Below are positions 50,314 to 59,018 of a DNA stretch of 64,000 nucleotides, in pieces. Position numbers and translations under genes: made by a program. Location of the stretch: positions 1 through 64,000 of the forward strand of contig NZ_JACXAE010000046.1 in NCBI RefSeq assembly GCF_014698965.1, given 5' to 3'. Numbering within the stretch: position 1 is the stretch's first letter; each line of letters begins with the position of its first letter. The DNA is from Iningainema tapete BLCC-T55. GTDB lineage: Bacteria; Cyanobacteriota; Cyanobacteriia; Cyanobacteriales; Nostocaceae. The notes under the pieces were generated by a model that searched no databases, was not told the DNA's origin, and saw only the letters and a list, made by a program, of their open reading frames with translations.

Positions 50314-50675
50314 AAAACTTCTCCATTACTACGAAAACCTCCAGCTAAAAGCTAGAGGTGAACCTATTCTGTGAAAATCCCTATGGATTAAAAAGAACAT
50401 AAGGTAGGAAAAGGATCTAGTGGTAGAACGCCCAAACCAGAGCATAGAACGCATTCACTTGCCCATTAAAGAGCTTTCTGGAAAATAAACATCTCCGCCT
50501 AACTTAGGCGGAGGGGGAGGACGAATGAGTATTCTCCAGAAAGATTAACGGGGGGTATCTGAAACGGGCAAAATACCACTAGCCGAGAAAAATAGGGATT
50601 TTAAATCTCTATCTTAAGATAGAAGACACTGATTGTTGCTGTATAGAGGATTCTTGCTGTTTTAGATTATTCTTG
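50314..50675. other. Structured intergenic region upstream of dps
   Basis: Contains a short dyad (CCTCCAGCT-AAA-AGCTAGAGG, about 50338-50358), then a nested stem-loop (50474-50543) and a GGTAT ... ATACC pair near 50555-50577. It is downstream of the araC-type gene and upstream of dps. No protein-coding frame is visible. Confidence 0.45.
50474..50543. other. Nested stem-loop upstream of dps
   Basis: Outer inverted repeat CTTTCTGGA (50474-50482) / TCCAGAAAG (50535-50543) encloses a perfect inner hairpin CTCCGCCTAA-C-TTAGGCGGAG (50493-50512). A compact structure of this kind could be a small RNA, a 5' leader element or the end of a small mobile element. Confidence 0.45.
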
Positions 50676-51572
50676 CTATTTTTTCCGAACTTCTTTAGGC
50701 GTTACCCCTGTCAGACGCTTAAAGTGTCGTGTGAATTGGCTTTGATCGGGGAAACCCACCACAGACGCTACTTCGGAAATGCTAAGTTTACTGGAAAGAA
50801 GCAATATTTTAGCACGTTCAATCCGACAGTGAATCACATACTGATAGGGAGAAAGTCCGGTTGATTGTTTGAATAAACGAGAGAAATGATATTGGCTCAT
50901 GCCTACCTCACTAGCCATTTTCTGCAACAACACTTGATCGGATAAATGATCAATAATGTACTCAATCACTCGCTGTAACTTATGTTTGGGCAAACCGCCA
51001 CAATATTCTTTCCAAAAGTGTGTTGGTGCCGAGTAATGTTGCAACAGATGAGCCGATAGCGCAGTAGCCATAGAATCAGCATATAAGCGGCTGCTTGGTC
51101 TACCTGATTGTAGTGCGCTCTTGAGAGCAAGACCAATTTGATAAATTAACGGATCTGGTTTAGAAAAATGTGGTATAATCTCAACTACATCTGGATTAAC
51201 AGATTCATAAGCAATTTGAGAAACAAAATCAGCTTCTAAAGTCAAAGCAATAAACTCGGACTCTTGATTAGTAGCAGCTTTATGAATGACATGGGGAGGA
51301 ATGACTGCTATATCACCTCTTATACAGTTTTCACTCCTATGACATTCACCTAGCCATCTTTCCAATCCCGACTGATTTCGCAACCGAATCACGAGAGTGT
51401 AATGATTGGCGTAGTGTTCAGGACTTTCGTAAGCGGGTTGAACGTGATATTCTAAGCCAAGATTCTCCCACCCCGCTTGATTGCTAGATAACAAAGGGGG
51501 TTTATGAAGAACTCTCTTGCGAACATCCACTCTAGTCACATCAATGGCTAGGGACTTTTTCAATGGCATCAT
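50676..51572 (-). CDS. AraC-family transcriptional regulator
   Basis: A 298-residue regulator. The C-terminal about 100 residues contain two helix-turn-helix motifs: LLQKMASEVGMSQYHFSRLF and KLSISEVASVVGFPDQSQFT, plus the AraC signature HFKRLTGVTPKEVRK. The N-terminal part (about 30-140) is a cupin-like ligand-binding region (IRGDIAVIPPHVIHKA). Target and inducer unknown. The start region abuts a tRNA-like fragment at 51580-51619. Confidence 0.88.
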   Translation of the reverse strand: MMPLKKSLAIDVTRVDVRKRVLHKPPLLSSNQAGWENLGLEYHVQPAYESPEHYANHYTLVIRLRNQSGLERWLGECHRSENCIRGDIAVIPPHVIHKAATNQESEFIALTLEADFVSQIAYESVNPDVVEIIPHFSKPDPLIYQIGLALKSALQSGRPSSRLYADSMATALSAHLLQHYSAPTHFWKEYCGGLPKHKLQRVIEYIIDHLSDQVLLQKMASEVGMSQYHFSRLFKQSTGLSPYQYVIHCRIERAKILLLSSKLSISEVASVVGFPDQSQFTRHFKRLTGVTPKEVRKK

Positions 51573-51579
51573 CTTATCT

Positions 51580-51619
51580 CGCGCTAGGACCTATGTACTA
51601 CCAATTGAGCTACAAACGC
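51580..51619 (-). other. tRNA 5'-half-like fragment
   Basis: Minus strand: GCGTTTG-TA-GCTC-AATTGGTA-G, then TACATAGGTCC. This matches the acceptor, D-stem and D-loop (GCTCAATTGGTAG) of a bacterial tRNA, but the D-stem partner is damaged (GTAC for GAGC) and no anticodon stem or TTCGA T-loop follows before the araC start at 51572. Read as a remnant rather than a functional tRNA. Nothing else is recognised in the 51620-51924 gap. Confidence 0.4.
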
Positions 51620-51924
51620 ACTTTGTTTGTAGCCCAGAGCGGTTTTAATCATCGGTCAACCTAACTTTTGGGCAAATCAAGTCAAGAACAAGTGTTGCTC
51701 CTAACACAGAAGGAACACATGCTTTTGCGGACAATCTCTTAACTTGTTATGATATAAGGCTATATAATGCCGTACTCTTTGTAATGAGAGGACCTAGCCC
51801 AAGGTTAGATCCACCAAGCCAATTGCTGCTGTGAGCAATTGTCAACACATTATTACCATAAAACATATAGAGTTATAGAATTAATACTTATTGATAATTT
51901 TTCTGAAGAAAAATTAAGTTGTCA

Positions 51925-52818
51925 TCAGTCAGCTAGCAGTGGCAATATGAGTGTGACAAAATAATAAACCAAAGGTGCAGTAAAAATATAACTATCAGTA
52001 CGGTCTAAAATTCCCCCATGACCAGGAATTAACTGTCCTGAATCTTTTACTCCGGCATCACGCTTAAGCATTGACTCAGTCAAATCACCTAAAATACTAG
52101 CTATACCAATAAGCAAACCCAATGCCATACCAGTAAAAGGGGTTTTAGGCAAATTCAGGTAATAGGCTCCAGCGACAGCGACAACTAAACTAGCCGCAAC
52201 GCCAAAGACTGCTCCTTCGACAGTTTTTTTGGGGCTAATTTCTGATAAAGGAGTTTTGCCGAAGTATTTGCCCACAAAGTATGCACCAATATCAGCCGCC
52301 CAAATGCACCCAAAAGTAAGGAGTGTTGCCGTCAAACCCTGAGGAAGAGAGGAAAAGTCACGCTTGTATAGTCCGAGTAAATAGTCTGTGGGCTTAGACA
52401 AATAATCTGCTAAGGGTAAATTCACCATAGTCGTACTATCTATTGCTCGCAACCTCACCCAGTAACTCGGTAAATAACCTGTATAAAATAGTCCCAAAAT
52501 AGAGGCAGCAATATCCGCAATTGTTGCCATTTTTGGCTGAAAAAGTAAGTAAAAACAGATGTATGTACCGGCGAGTGGCATTACGGCATCGGCTAAATTA
52601 CCATCTAAGGTACAAATAATTAGCAGAACTTGGCTGACAAATTCTGTGCTTTTGGCAGCAGGAGCCATACCTTTGGCTCTTACCAAATTAAAATATTCGT
52701 TCTGCCCCAGAAAGATAATCACTGCAAACAAGAGGGTAAAGTACCAACCCCCTAATAAAGTCGCCCCAAACGCTAGAGCGATCGCCACAATTCCACTAAA
52801 AATTCTAGACCAAGGCAT
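51925..52818 (-). CDS. cdsA: Phosphatidate cytidylyltransferase (CDP-diacylglycerol synthase)
   Basis: About 297 residues with eight or so hydrophobic helices. The CDS signature is complete: SMLKRDAGVKDSGQLIPGHG then GILDRTDS near the C-terminus. The enzyme makes CDP-diacylglycerol from phosphatidate and CTP for phosphatidylglycerol synthesis. The ATG giving MPWSRIFSGIVAIAL (52816-52818) is chosen; an in-frame upstream ATG adds 18 residues (PKSEIRNPKSEIRN) that are just the translation of a heptamer tandem repeat. Confidence 0.9.
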   Translation of the reverse strand: MPWSRIFSGIVAIALAFGATLLGGWYFTLLFAVIIFLGQNEYFNLVRAKGMAPAAKSTEFVSQVLLIICTLDGNLADAVMPLAGTYICFYLLFQPKMATIADIAASILGLFYTGYLPSYWVRLRAIDSTTMVNLPLADYLSKPTDYLLGLYKRDFSSLPQGLTATLLTFGCIWAADIGAYFVGKYFGKTPLSEISPKKTVEGAVFGVAASLVVAVAGAYYLNLPKTPFTGMALGLLIGIASILGDLTESMLKRDAGVKDSGQLIPGHGGILDRTDSYIFTAPLVYYFVTLILPLLAD

Positions 52819-52823
52819 ATGAT

Positions 52824-52905
52824 AATTTCGGATTTCGGATTTCGGATTTCGGATTTCGGATTTCGGATTCAATCTAAAATCTAAAATCTAAAACCTAAAA
52901 TTTAA
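52824..52905. repeat. Two adjacent heptamer tandem arrays
   Basis: Six copies of GATTTCG/ATTTCGG (52824-52869), followed directly by five copies of AATCTAA-type heptamers (52871-52905, the last two degenerate). They fill the gap between cdsA and cbiT. Confidence 0.75.
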
Positions 52906-52910
52906 CAGGT

Positions 52911-53513
52911 TTAATCTAGTTTCTCACCACTGAGGATAAAAATGGGGTTGACGGCGGTAAAGGTTTGAGAAAAACCGCGTGTTTCCAAACGGTTAACTGC
53001 TGACTGTACAACTTCAACATTTCTGGCTTGTAGTTGAGCAAAGCTTTGCGAAATAGCATAGAGACTTTCTAGATTAGTAGCCGTAGCCACAACTCGACCT
53101 GATGGTAGCAAATATTGCCATACTATTTGCAAAATTTCTTGGATTGGGCGTCCTCCTTCAATACAAACACAGTGGGGAGCAAGCTTGAGATCGTGCAAAC
53201 ACTCAGGAGCGCTACCAACAATAACTTGGACATTTTTGACTTCAAAGCGATCGCAGTTTCCCCGAATGAGGTTAGTTACTTCTTCATCTCTTTCTACCGC
53301 GATAATTTGTGCGCTCGGACATAACAACCCCACTTCTACCGGAATTGTACCTGTTCCTGCGCCAATGTCCCACAACACTGAATTAGGTTTGAGCCTAAGG
53401 TGGGAAATTAACAATAGTCTGATTTCTCGCTTTGTCAGCGGAATTCCTGGCAATTGCTCAAATAATTCATCTGGAATACCAGGACTAATATAAGGCCAAA
53501 GTTGGGAAGGCAT
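52911..53513 (-). CDS. cbiT: Cobalt-precorrin-6B C15-methyltransferase-type protein CbiT
   Basis: A 200-residue SAM-dependent methyltransferase. The SAM-binding glycine motif is VLWDIGAGTGTIPVEVGLLC (about 44-63), with the acidic residue in IIAVERDEEV after it; the N-terminus PGIPDELFEQLPGIPLTKRE is a typical CbiT/CobL C-terminal-domain beginning. CbiT methylates C15 and decarboxylates the ring-C acetate in cobalamin synthesis. It is separate from CbiE here. Start within MPSQLWPYISPGIPD. Confidence 0.85.
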   Translation of the reverse strand: MPSQLWPYISPGIPDELFEQLPGIPLTKREIRLLLISHLRLKPNSVLWDIGAGTGTIPVEVGLLCPSAQIIAVERDEEVTNLIRGNCDRFEVKNVQVIVGSAPECLHDLKLAPHCVCIEGGRPIQEILQIVWQYLLPSGRVVATATNLESLYAISQSFAQLQARNVEVVQSAVNRLETRGFSQTFTAVNPIFILSGEKLD

Positions 53514-53607
53514 AATCTTTATAACTATAGTAAAGATATCGGCTGTGGGTCGAACAAAATAGATTTGTTAAAACATTTTAAATTTTATTGACATTCTTTT
53601 GGTTCTA

Positions 53608-55002
53608 ATGATTGGTCAAATATTTGGCGATCGCTACGAAGTTAAGCAACAGTTAGGTAAAAAAGCTGGGCGCAGAACTCTGCTTGCCCAAGATCAAAAC
53701 ACTAACGAATTAGTTGTAATTAAGTTACTGTCTTTTGGCAGTGACTTTGAGTGGGATGATCTCAAACTGTTCGAGCGTGAAGCAGAAACTTTGAAATCTT
53801 TGTCACATCCTTCTATTCCTGGTTACCTAGACTACTTTGAGGTGAATTCACTTTCAAGTAAAGGATTTGCTTTAGTACAAACGTACATAAATGCAAATAC
53901 TCTAGAACATCATCTCAAAAATGGTCGTACTTTTACTGAAGCTGAAGTAAAACAAATAGCTTCATTACTTTTAGAAATTCTCATTTACTTACATGAACAA
54001 AAGCCTCCTGTCATTCACCGCGATATTAAGCCTAGCAATATTTTGTTGAGCAATCGCTCTGGTAATAGTGTAGGAGAACTTTACTTGATCGATTTTGGCT
54101 CAGTGCAGACAGTCGTAGCACAAGAAGGCGGAACAATGACAGTAGTAGGAACATATGGTTATATGCCACCAGAACAATTTGGTGGACGTACAGTTTGTGC
54201 AACGGATCTTTATAGCTTAGGCACAACATTAATTTATTTAGTCACGGGTATTCATCCAGCCGATTTACCGCAAAAAGACTTACGCATTCAATTTGAGCAA
54301 GCTACCAATCTCACCCCTGCCTTGACTAATTGGTTGAAGCGGATGTGTGAACCAAGTTTAGAACGCCGTTTTAGTTCAGCTCATCTTGCTATGACCCAGT
54401 TAGAAAAACTGCACTCCAAAAATGCTGATTCTTTATATATTAGTAAACCGACTGGGAGCAAAATTAAACTGACACAAGATGAGAATGTTTGGGAAATTAT
54501 CATCCCACCGATTGGCTATCATCCATCAATGATATCCACAATTTTATTTGCTGTTGCCTGGAACTCATTTATCAGTTTCTGGACAATAAACGCTATAGCT
54601 ATACCTTTTCCTGCGAACATTCCTTTTGCCTTGTTTTCACTTCCGTTTTGGGGTGCGGGCTTGCAAATGATATCTTCAGTTTTGTTTCCTTTGTTCAAAC
54701 ATTCTCGACTACGGCTAGATAAGCAGCAAATTACTTTTACTTGGGAAGTATTGGGATTTAAATTTCATCGTGCAGCAAGTGCATCAATACAGAATATCAC
54801 AAAGTTAGTTTACCATCCCAGAACATTTACTACCGATAGTGATGGCAACAGAGTGGAGATTCCATCTCAACTGGTAATATGGGCAGGAGTGCATAAGTAT
54901 CAGCTAGGCGGTACTGATGGTGTGATTTACTCTGAACCAGAACTTGAATGGCTGGCTCATGAATTGGGCAATTGGTTAGGTTTACCCATCACAAGAGAAT
55001 GA
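53608..55002 (+). CDS. Membrane-associated serine/threonine protein kinase
   Basis: About 464 residues. Kinase domain about 1-265: ATP lysine in VVIKLL (K39), catalytic loop HRDIKPSNILL (137-147), DFGSVQTVVA and APE-equivalent MPPEQF. The glycine-rich loop is degenerate (LGKKAGRRTLLAQD), so nucleotide positioning may be unusual. After a linker come two hydrophobic helices (about 310-365) and a C-terminal beta domain (LRLDKQQITFTWEVLGFKF). ATG at 53608 gives MIGQIFGDRYEV, the usual cyanobacterial start; a TTG three codons upstream is an alternative. Confidence 0.87.
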   Translation: MIGQIFGDRYEVKQQLGKKAGRRTLLAQDQNTNELVVIKLLSFGSDFEWDDLKLFEREAETLKSLSHPSIPGYLDYFEVNSLSSKGFALVQTYINANTLEHHLKNGRTFTEAEVKQIASLLLEILIYLHEQKPPVIHRDIKPSNILLSNRSGNSVGELYLIDFGSVQTVVAQEGGTMTVVGTYGYMPPEQFGGRTVCATDLYSLGTTLIYLVTGIHPADLPQKDLRIQFEQATNLTPALTNWLKRMCEPSLERRFSSAHLAMTQLEKLHSKNADSLYISKPTGSKIKLTQDENVWEIIIPPIGYHPSMISTILFAVAWNSFISFWTINAIAIPFPANIPFALFSLPFWGAGLQMISSVLFPLFKHSRLRLDKQQITFTWEVLGFKFHRAASASIQNITKLVYHPRTFTTDSDGNRVEIPSQLVIWAGVHKYQLGGTDGVIYSEPELEWLAHELGNWLGLPITRE

Positions 55003-55073
55003 GTGATTTGTGATTCGCGATCGCGCAGAGGCTTAATATGATTTAATTAAGGGTTTTTTTACAGGAGAAGCGT

Positions 55074-55241
55074 ATGTTTGGACTAGGATGGCCAGAAGTA
55101 GGTGTAATTATGATCGTCGCCGTGCTAATTTTTGGACCAAAAAAAATTCCGGAACTAGGAAGCGCACTGGGTAAAACCCTCAAAGGTTTTAAGCAGGAAT
55201 TGAAAAATCCCGATGACGATTCTATTCCGGAAGAAAAATAA
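55074..55241 (+). CDS. tatA: Twin-arginine translocase subunit TatA/TatE
   Basis: A 55-residue protein: MFGLGWPEVGVIMIVAVLIF as the N-terminal transmembrane segment, the hinge GPKKIPELGSALGKTLKGFK with the invariant FGP-x-K-x-P-E-L motif, an amphipathic helix and an acidic tail (NPDDDSIPEEK). TatA/E oligomers form the pore that moves folded proteins across thylakoid or plasma membranes. An AGGAG sequence precedes the ATG. A terminator-like palindrome lies just downstream (55258-55285), facing the convergent cphA gene. Confidence 0.92.
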   Translation: MFGLGWPEVGVIMIVAVLIFGPKKIPELGSALGKTLKGFKQELKNPDDDSIPEEK

Positions 55242-55257
55242 ACAACCAAAAATTTTA

Positions 55258-55285
55258 GTAGAGACGCGATTAATCGCGTCTCTAC
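55258..55285. repeat. GTAGAGACG palindrome family, copy 8
   Basis: GTAGAGACGCGATT / AATCGCGTCTCTAC. It lies between convergent tatA and cphA; the CTA at 55282-55284 inside its right arm is the cphA stop codon (TAG). Confidence 0.65.
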
Positions 55286-57984
55286 AGTAGGGTATTGACG
55301 ACAGAAGAGGTAACTCCAGGTTGGACATCATTAATATTAGTTGGTGTATTTTGTTGGTGTACCTCCTCCTTGACAACGCCACGTGCCCTAATCAGAGAGA
55401 TAGCGCGGCTAACGCTTTCGGGTAGAATCACTACTAAACTGTTATCGGGAGCTGTCTCCAAGGCTTTGTTAATTGCTTGTGTTTCATTCAGAATGACTTC
55501 GTAATTGCAATTACTGTTGACTTGTTTGATCCCTTGGGTAATTAAGTCGGCTGCTGAACCCCGGTTACGTCCCCGTGTGTCATCATCTTCTTTGATAATG
55601 ATTTGGTCAAAAATCGACGCAGATAGTTTGCCCAACATGATAAAATCTTGGTCGCGGCGATCGCCAGGTCCCCCAACTACACCAATACGCTTACCTGCTG
55701 TCCAGTTACGGACAAATGCCCCTAGTGCTTCATAAGAAGCCGGGTTATGAGCATAATCTACCAAAGCATGGTAGTTACCCAAATTAAACAAATTCATCCG
55801 TCCTGGAGTTTGGCTTACCGAGGCGCGAAAGGTAGTTAAACCTGCACGAATTTGTTCAATTGTCACATTTTGGACAAATGCTGCTAGAGTTGCTGCTAAA
55901 GCGTTGGCGATCATAAACGGCGCACGTCCACCCATAGTCAGGGGTATATTTTCTGCCCGTTCAATTCTGTGTGTCCAATCACCCTTGAGAATTGACAGAT
56001 AGTTATTTTCATAAACTGCTGCGACACCTCCCTTTTGGATATGATTTCGCACCAGTTCTGAATCTGGGTTCATTGTAAAGTAGGCAATATTAGCTTTAGT
56101 GTTTTCTGCCATTGCCGCAACGCGGTGATCGTCAGCATTGAGTACTGCATAGCCATCTGGGAACACAGCTTCTGCTACCACGCTCTTGAGATTACTTAAT
56201 TGTTCGATGGTATCAATATCACCGATCCCCAAGTGGTCAGATGCAACATTTAATACTACACCTACATTCGCTGCTTCAAAAGCCAATCCAGATCTGAGTA
56301 TCCCTCCACGAGCGCTTTCCAGCACAGCTACTTCTACAGTTGGGTCTTGGAGGATTAGCAGAGCGCTTTGAGGACCTGTGTTATCTCCTGGTTCTACTAA
56401 GTAATCACCGATATACGTTCCATCTGTTGTTGTATAACCTATCACCTTTCCTGTTTGCCGGAAAATGTGTGCTAGTAGTCGCGTAGTGGTGGTTTTGCCG
56501 TTTGTACCTGTGACAGCCAGGATCGGGATACGGCTAGCGGAGTCGTTGGTGAACAGCATATCCATCACAGCGCCTGCCACATTACGGGGGATGCCCTGAC
56601 TAGGGGCGATGTGCATCCGGAATCCAGGTGCGGCGTTTACCTCGACAATTACGCCATCTACTTCTCGTAAGGGGCGGCTAATATCTGGGGTAACGACGTC
56701 AATTCCGGCAATATCCAAACCGATAATTTTGACTATTCGTTGTGCCAGCCAAATGTTTTCTGGATGGATTTCGTCGGTGCGATCTACGGCTATGCCCCCT
56801 GTACTCAAGTTTGCTGTTGCTCTGAGATAACAAATTTCTCCGTCCCGTAGTACAGTGTTGAGATTGTAGTTTTGTCTTTCCAGTAATTGATAGCTTGTAC
56901 GGTCGAGTTCAATTTTGGTGAGGATGTTATCATGTCCTTCACCACGATTGGGATCAAGGTTAGTTTCCTCGATGAGTTCAAAGATGGTCGAAGTGCCATT
57001 ACCAACTACGTGTGCTGGCACACGTTCGGCTACAGCTACTACTTTACCATCGATCACTAGTACCCGATGGTCGCGCCCAACGTAATATCGCTCGACAATG
57101 ATGGAGCGGGAGATTTGTCTGGCGGCGTCATATGCGGCTTCAGCTTCTTCCCAGGTTTTGATGTCGATGGTGATTCCGCGTCCGTGATTACCATCTAGAG
57201 GTTTGATGACAATGGGGTAACCGCCTACATATTCAATCGCTTCCAGCAAATCGTCTAGGAAGTTAATGACTGTACCTTTGGGTACTGGTACTCCGGCACT
57301 AGCGAGAATACGTTTTGTGGCTTCTTTGTCACAAGCGAGTTCAACTCCTAGTATGCCTGTATTATCAGTCATAGTCGCTTGCATTCGCTTTTGATTCGCA
57401 CCATAACCGAGCTGAATCAAAAAGCGTGCCGAAAGAGGCATCCAGGGAATACCTCTTTTTTCTGCTTCAGTGACAATTGCTTCTGTAGAAGGCCCTAAGG
57501 CGGCATCACGCCATAAATCTTTGAGGTCTTGAAGGTCTTGCTCTAATTCTGCCTTGGGATAACGACCCCGATCTACGATACTTTGGCACAAACGCACCGC
57601 TGCTCTGCCGGAGTAGCGTCCCGCTTCCTCATTTAGATACTCGAACACTACTTGGTACACGCCTGGTGTAGAAGTTTCGCGGGTACGACCAAAGCCTGCT
57701 TGCATTCCGGCTAATGCTTGTAGTTCTAGGGCTACGTGTTCCACAATATGACCCATCATCGTGCCTTCGCGCACACGCATTAAAAAACCACCACGACAGC
57801 CAGGGGAGCAATAGTGACCCTCCAGACTAGGCAGTGCCTCAACTAATCCTTCGTAAAAGTCAGGGATTTCATTCGAGGGCGTCTCGGCAAGGTTTTCTAA
57901 ATCGAGGCGCATGACGATCAACTTGTGGCGTCGAATGCTCCAATAGTTGGGGCCGCGTAAGGTCTGGATCTTGAGGATTCTCAT
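55282..57984 (-). CDS. cphA: Cyanophycin synthetase
   Basis: About 900 residues, CphA1 type. N-terminal domain (MRILKIQTLRGPNYWSIRRH); ATP-grasp module (about 215-475) with PIVIKPLDGNHGRGITIDIK, binding aspartate activation; Mur-ligase-like module with P-loop VTGTNGKTTTTRLLA (about 488) that adds arginine; ends in a region with GVVGGPGDRRDQDFIMLGKL. It makes multi-L-arginyl-poly-L-aspartate, the nitrogen store concentrated at heterocyst poles. ATG at 57982-57984 fits CphA N-termini, preferred over an ATG 30 bases upstream. The stop codon lies in a dispersed palindrome. Confidence 0.95.
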   Translation of the reverse strand: MRILKIQTLRGPNYWSIRRHKLIVMRLDLENLAETPSNEIPDFYEGLVEALPSLEGHYCSPGCRGGFLMRVREGTMMGHIVEHVALELQALAGMQAGFGRTRETSTPGVYQVVFEYLNEEAGRYSGRAAVRLCQSIVDRGRYPKAELEQDLQDLKDLWRDAALGPSTEAIVTEAEKRGIPWMPLSARFLIQLGYGANQKRMQATMTDNTGILGVELACDKEATKRILASAGVPVPKGTVINFLDDLLEAIEYVGGYPIVIKPLDGNHGRGITIDIKTWEEAEAAYDAARQISRSIIVERYYVGRDHRVLVIDGKVVAVAERVPAHVVGNGTSTIFELIEETNLDPNRGEGHDNILTKIELDRTSYQLLERQNYNLNTVLRDGEICYLRATANLSTGGIAVDRTDEIHPENIWLAQRIVKIIGLDIAGIDVVTPDISRPLREVDGVIVEVNAAPGFRMHIAPSQGIPRNVAGAVMDMLFTNDSASRIPILAVTGTNGKTTTTRLLAHIFRQTGKVIGYTTTDGTYIGDYLVEPGDNTGPQSALLILQDPTVEVAVLESARGGILRSGLAFEAANVGVVLNVASDHLGIGDIDTIEQLSNLKSVVAEAVFPDGYAVLNADDHRVAAMAENTKANIAYFTMNPDSELVRNHIQKGGVAAVYENNYLSILKGDWTHRIERAENIPLTMGGRAPFMIANALAATLAAFVQNVTIEQIRAGLTTFRASVSQTPGRMNLFNLGNYHALVDYAHNPASYEALGAFVRNWTAGKRIGVVGGPGDRRDQDFIMLGKLSASIFDQIIIKEDDDTRGRNRGSAADLITQGIKQVNSNCNYEVILNETQAINKALETAPDNSLVVILPESVSRAISLIRARGVVKEEVHQQNTPTNINDVQPGVTSSVVNTLL

Positions 57985-58030
57985 GGGAATAGGTAGATGG
58001 AGATTCGGAACCAAATTTCTAGTTTCTTAC

Positions 58031-58132
58031 TGAATTTGACCGCTAAACTGTTCATGGTAAACAGTTTTTTGTACTTAGATTGTATTTTTTTGACTTTTTT
58101 TACGTTTCATGAAGAAACTAGCGGTCAATTCA
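58031..58132. promoter_or_regulatory. Long imperfect inverted repeat between cphB and cphA
   Basis: Left arm TGAATTTGACCGCTA ... TTCATGGTAAAC (58031-58062), right arm GTTTCATGAA ... TAGCGGTCAATTCA (58104-58132). About 24 base pairs are formed in four blocks with an unpaired AACTG/GTTTC bulge, around a T-rich loop. It follows the cphB stop and precedes the cphA start on the same strand, so it may set the relative output of the two genes. Confidence 0.55.
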
Positions 58133-58157
58133 GTGTAACCTTAGCTACAGTCATCCG

Positions 58158-59018
58158 TCAGCTGATGCGGTACGCAGCGGGTAAAACAATGCGCTGGTAC
58201 AGGTGAAAGCGATCGCCATGACTAAGGATATGTAGCCGTAAATTGTGTATTGTCAGGGGTTCAGTTGCTCCTACATGTGGCTCATTTGTGTGGGTCACCT
58301 CTGTGGGGTCAATAATTGTGACACTGCCTTTGCCCATAACTTGTAACCAGCCGTCGCGTTCAAACATAGCACAGGTATCTTCATCAATACCAATGCCCAT
58401 GCGATCTGGATGAGCGGAGAGTGCGCTCAAAAGCCGCACCATGCGATTGCGATTGTGAAAGTGCTGGTCAACAATTATTTCTGGGATAAATCCCAATCCT
58501 GTAGCCATATCTACTAGGGAACGATTGGGTGATTCACCGCTACCGCCCCCTGCGATCATATGATGACCCATTACTGCTGCCCCTGCACTCGTTCCGGCTA
58601 AGGTCAGTTGCCCAGACCTTACCCGTTGCCGGATAATATCCATCGCTGGTGTATCTGACAGAACGCCACAGAGACGCAATTGGTCCCCTCCTGTTAAAAA
58701 TACCCCAGTACAGGCTTCTAGAGATGCTTGAATAAACGTGGCTTCACACTGTTCTCGTTCGCGAATGTCTAAAAGCTCAACTTTATTCGCACCCATTTCT
58801 TCAAAAATGCGGATGTAGCGTCCGCCGATGATGCTGGGTTCGCGAGAGGCAGAGGGAATTATTGTAATATAGGCATCACTAGCACCAGCACGACCAAAAA
58901 AAGTCCGCAGGATCTCGCGTCCATGAACCTTGTCTTCTGCGCCTCCGATTACCAGAACGGCGGTTTTAGTTGCTTGGGGTGTCCTCATTTCCAGCGATTT
59001 AGCTTGTAATTGCTGCAT
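58158..59018 (-). CDS. cphB: Cyanophycinase
   Basis: About 286 residues, S51 peptidase family. Nucleophile Ser in AGTSAGAAVMG; other active-site segments FLTGGDQLRLCG, GGGSGESPNRSL, DQHFHNRNRMVR and GIGIDEDTCAMF. It cleaves cyanophycin to beta-Asp-Arg dipeptides. The ATG at 59016-59018 is chosen: AGGAGA lies seven bases upstream; a longer frame would begin ten codons earlier. It precedes cphA on the same strand by about 170 bp. The pair makes and mobilises the nitrogen reserve. Confidence 0.95.
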   Translation of the reverse strand: MQQLQAKSLEMRTPQATKTAVLVIGGAEDKVHGREILRTFFGRAGASDAYITIIPSASREPSIIGGRYIRIFEEMGANKVELLDIREREQCEATFIQASLEACTGVFLTGGDQLRLCGVLSDTPAMDIIRQRVRSGQLTLAGTSAGAAVMGHHMIAGGGSGESPNRSLVDMATGLGFIPEIIVDQHFHNRNRMVRLLSALSAHPDRMGIGIDEDTCAMFERDGWLQVMGKGSVTIIDPTEVTHTNEPHVGATEPLTIHNLRLHILSHGDRFHLYQRIVLPAAYRIS

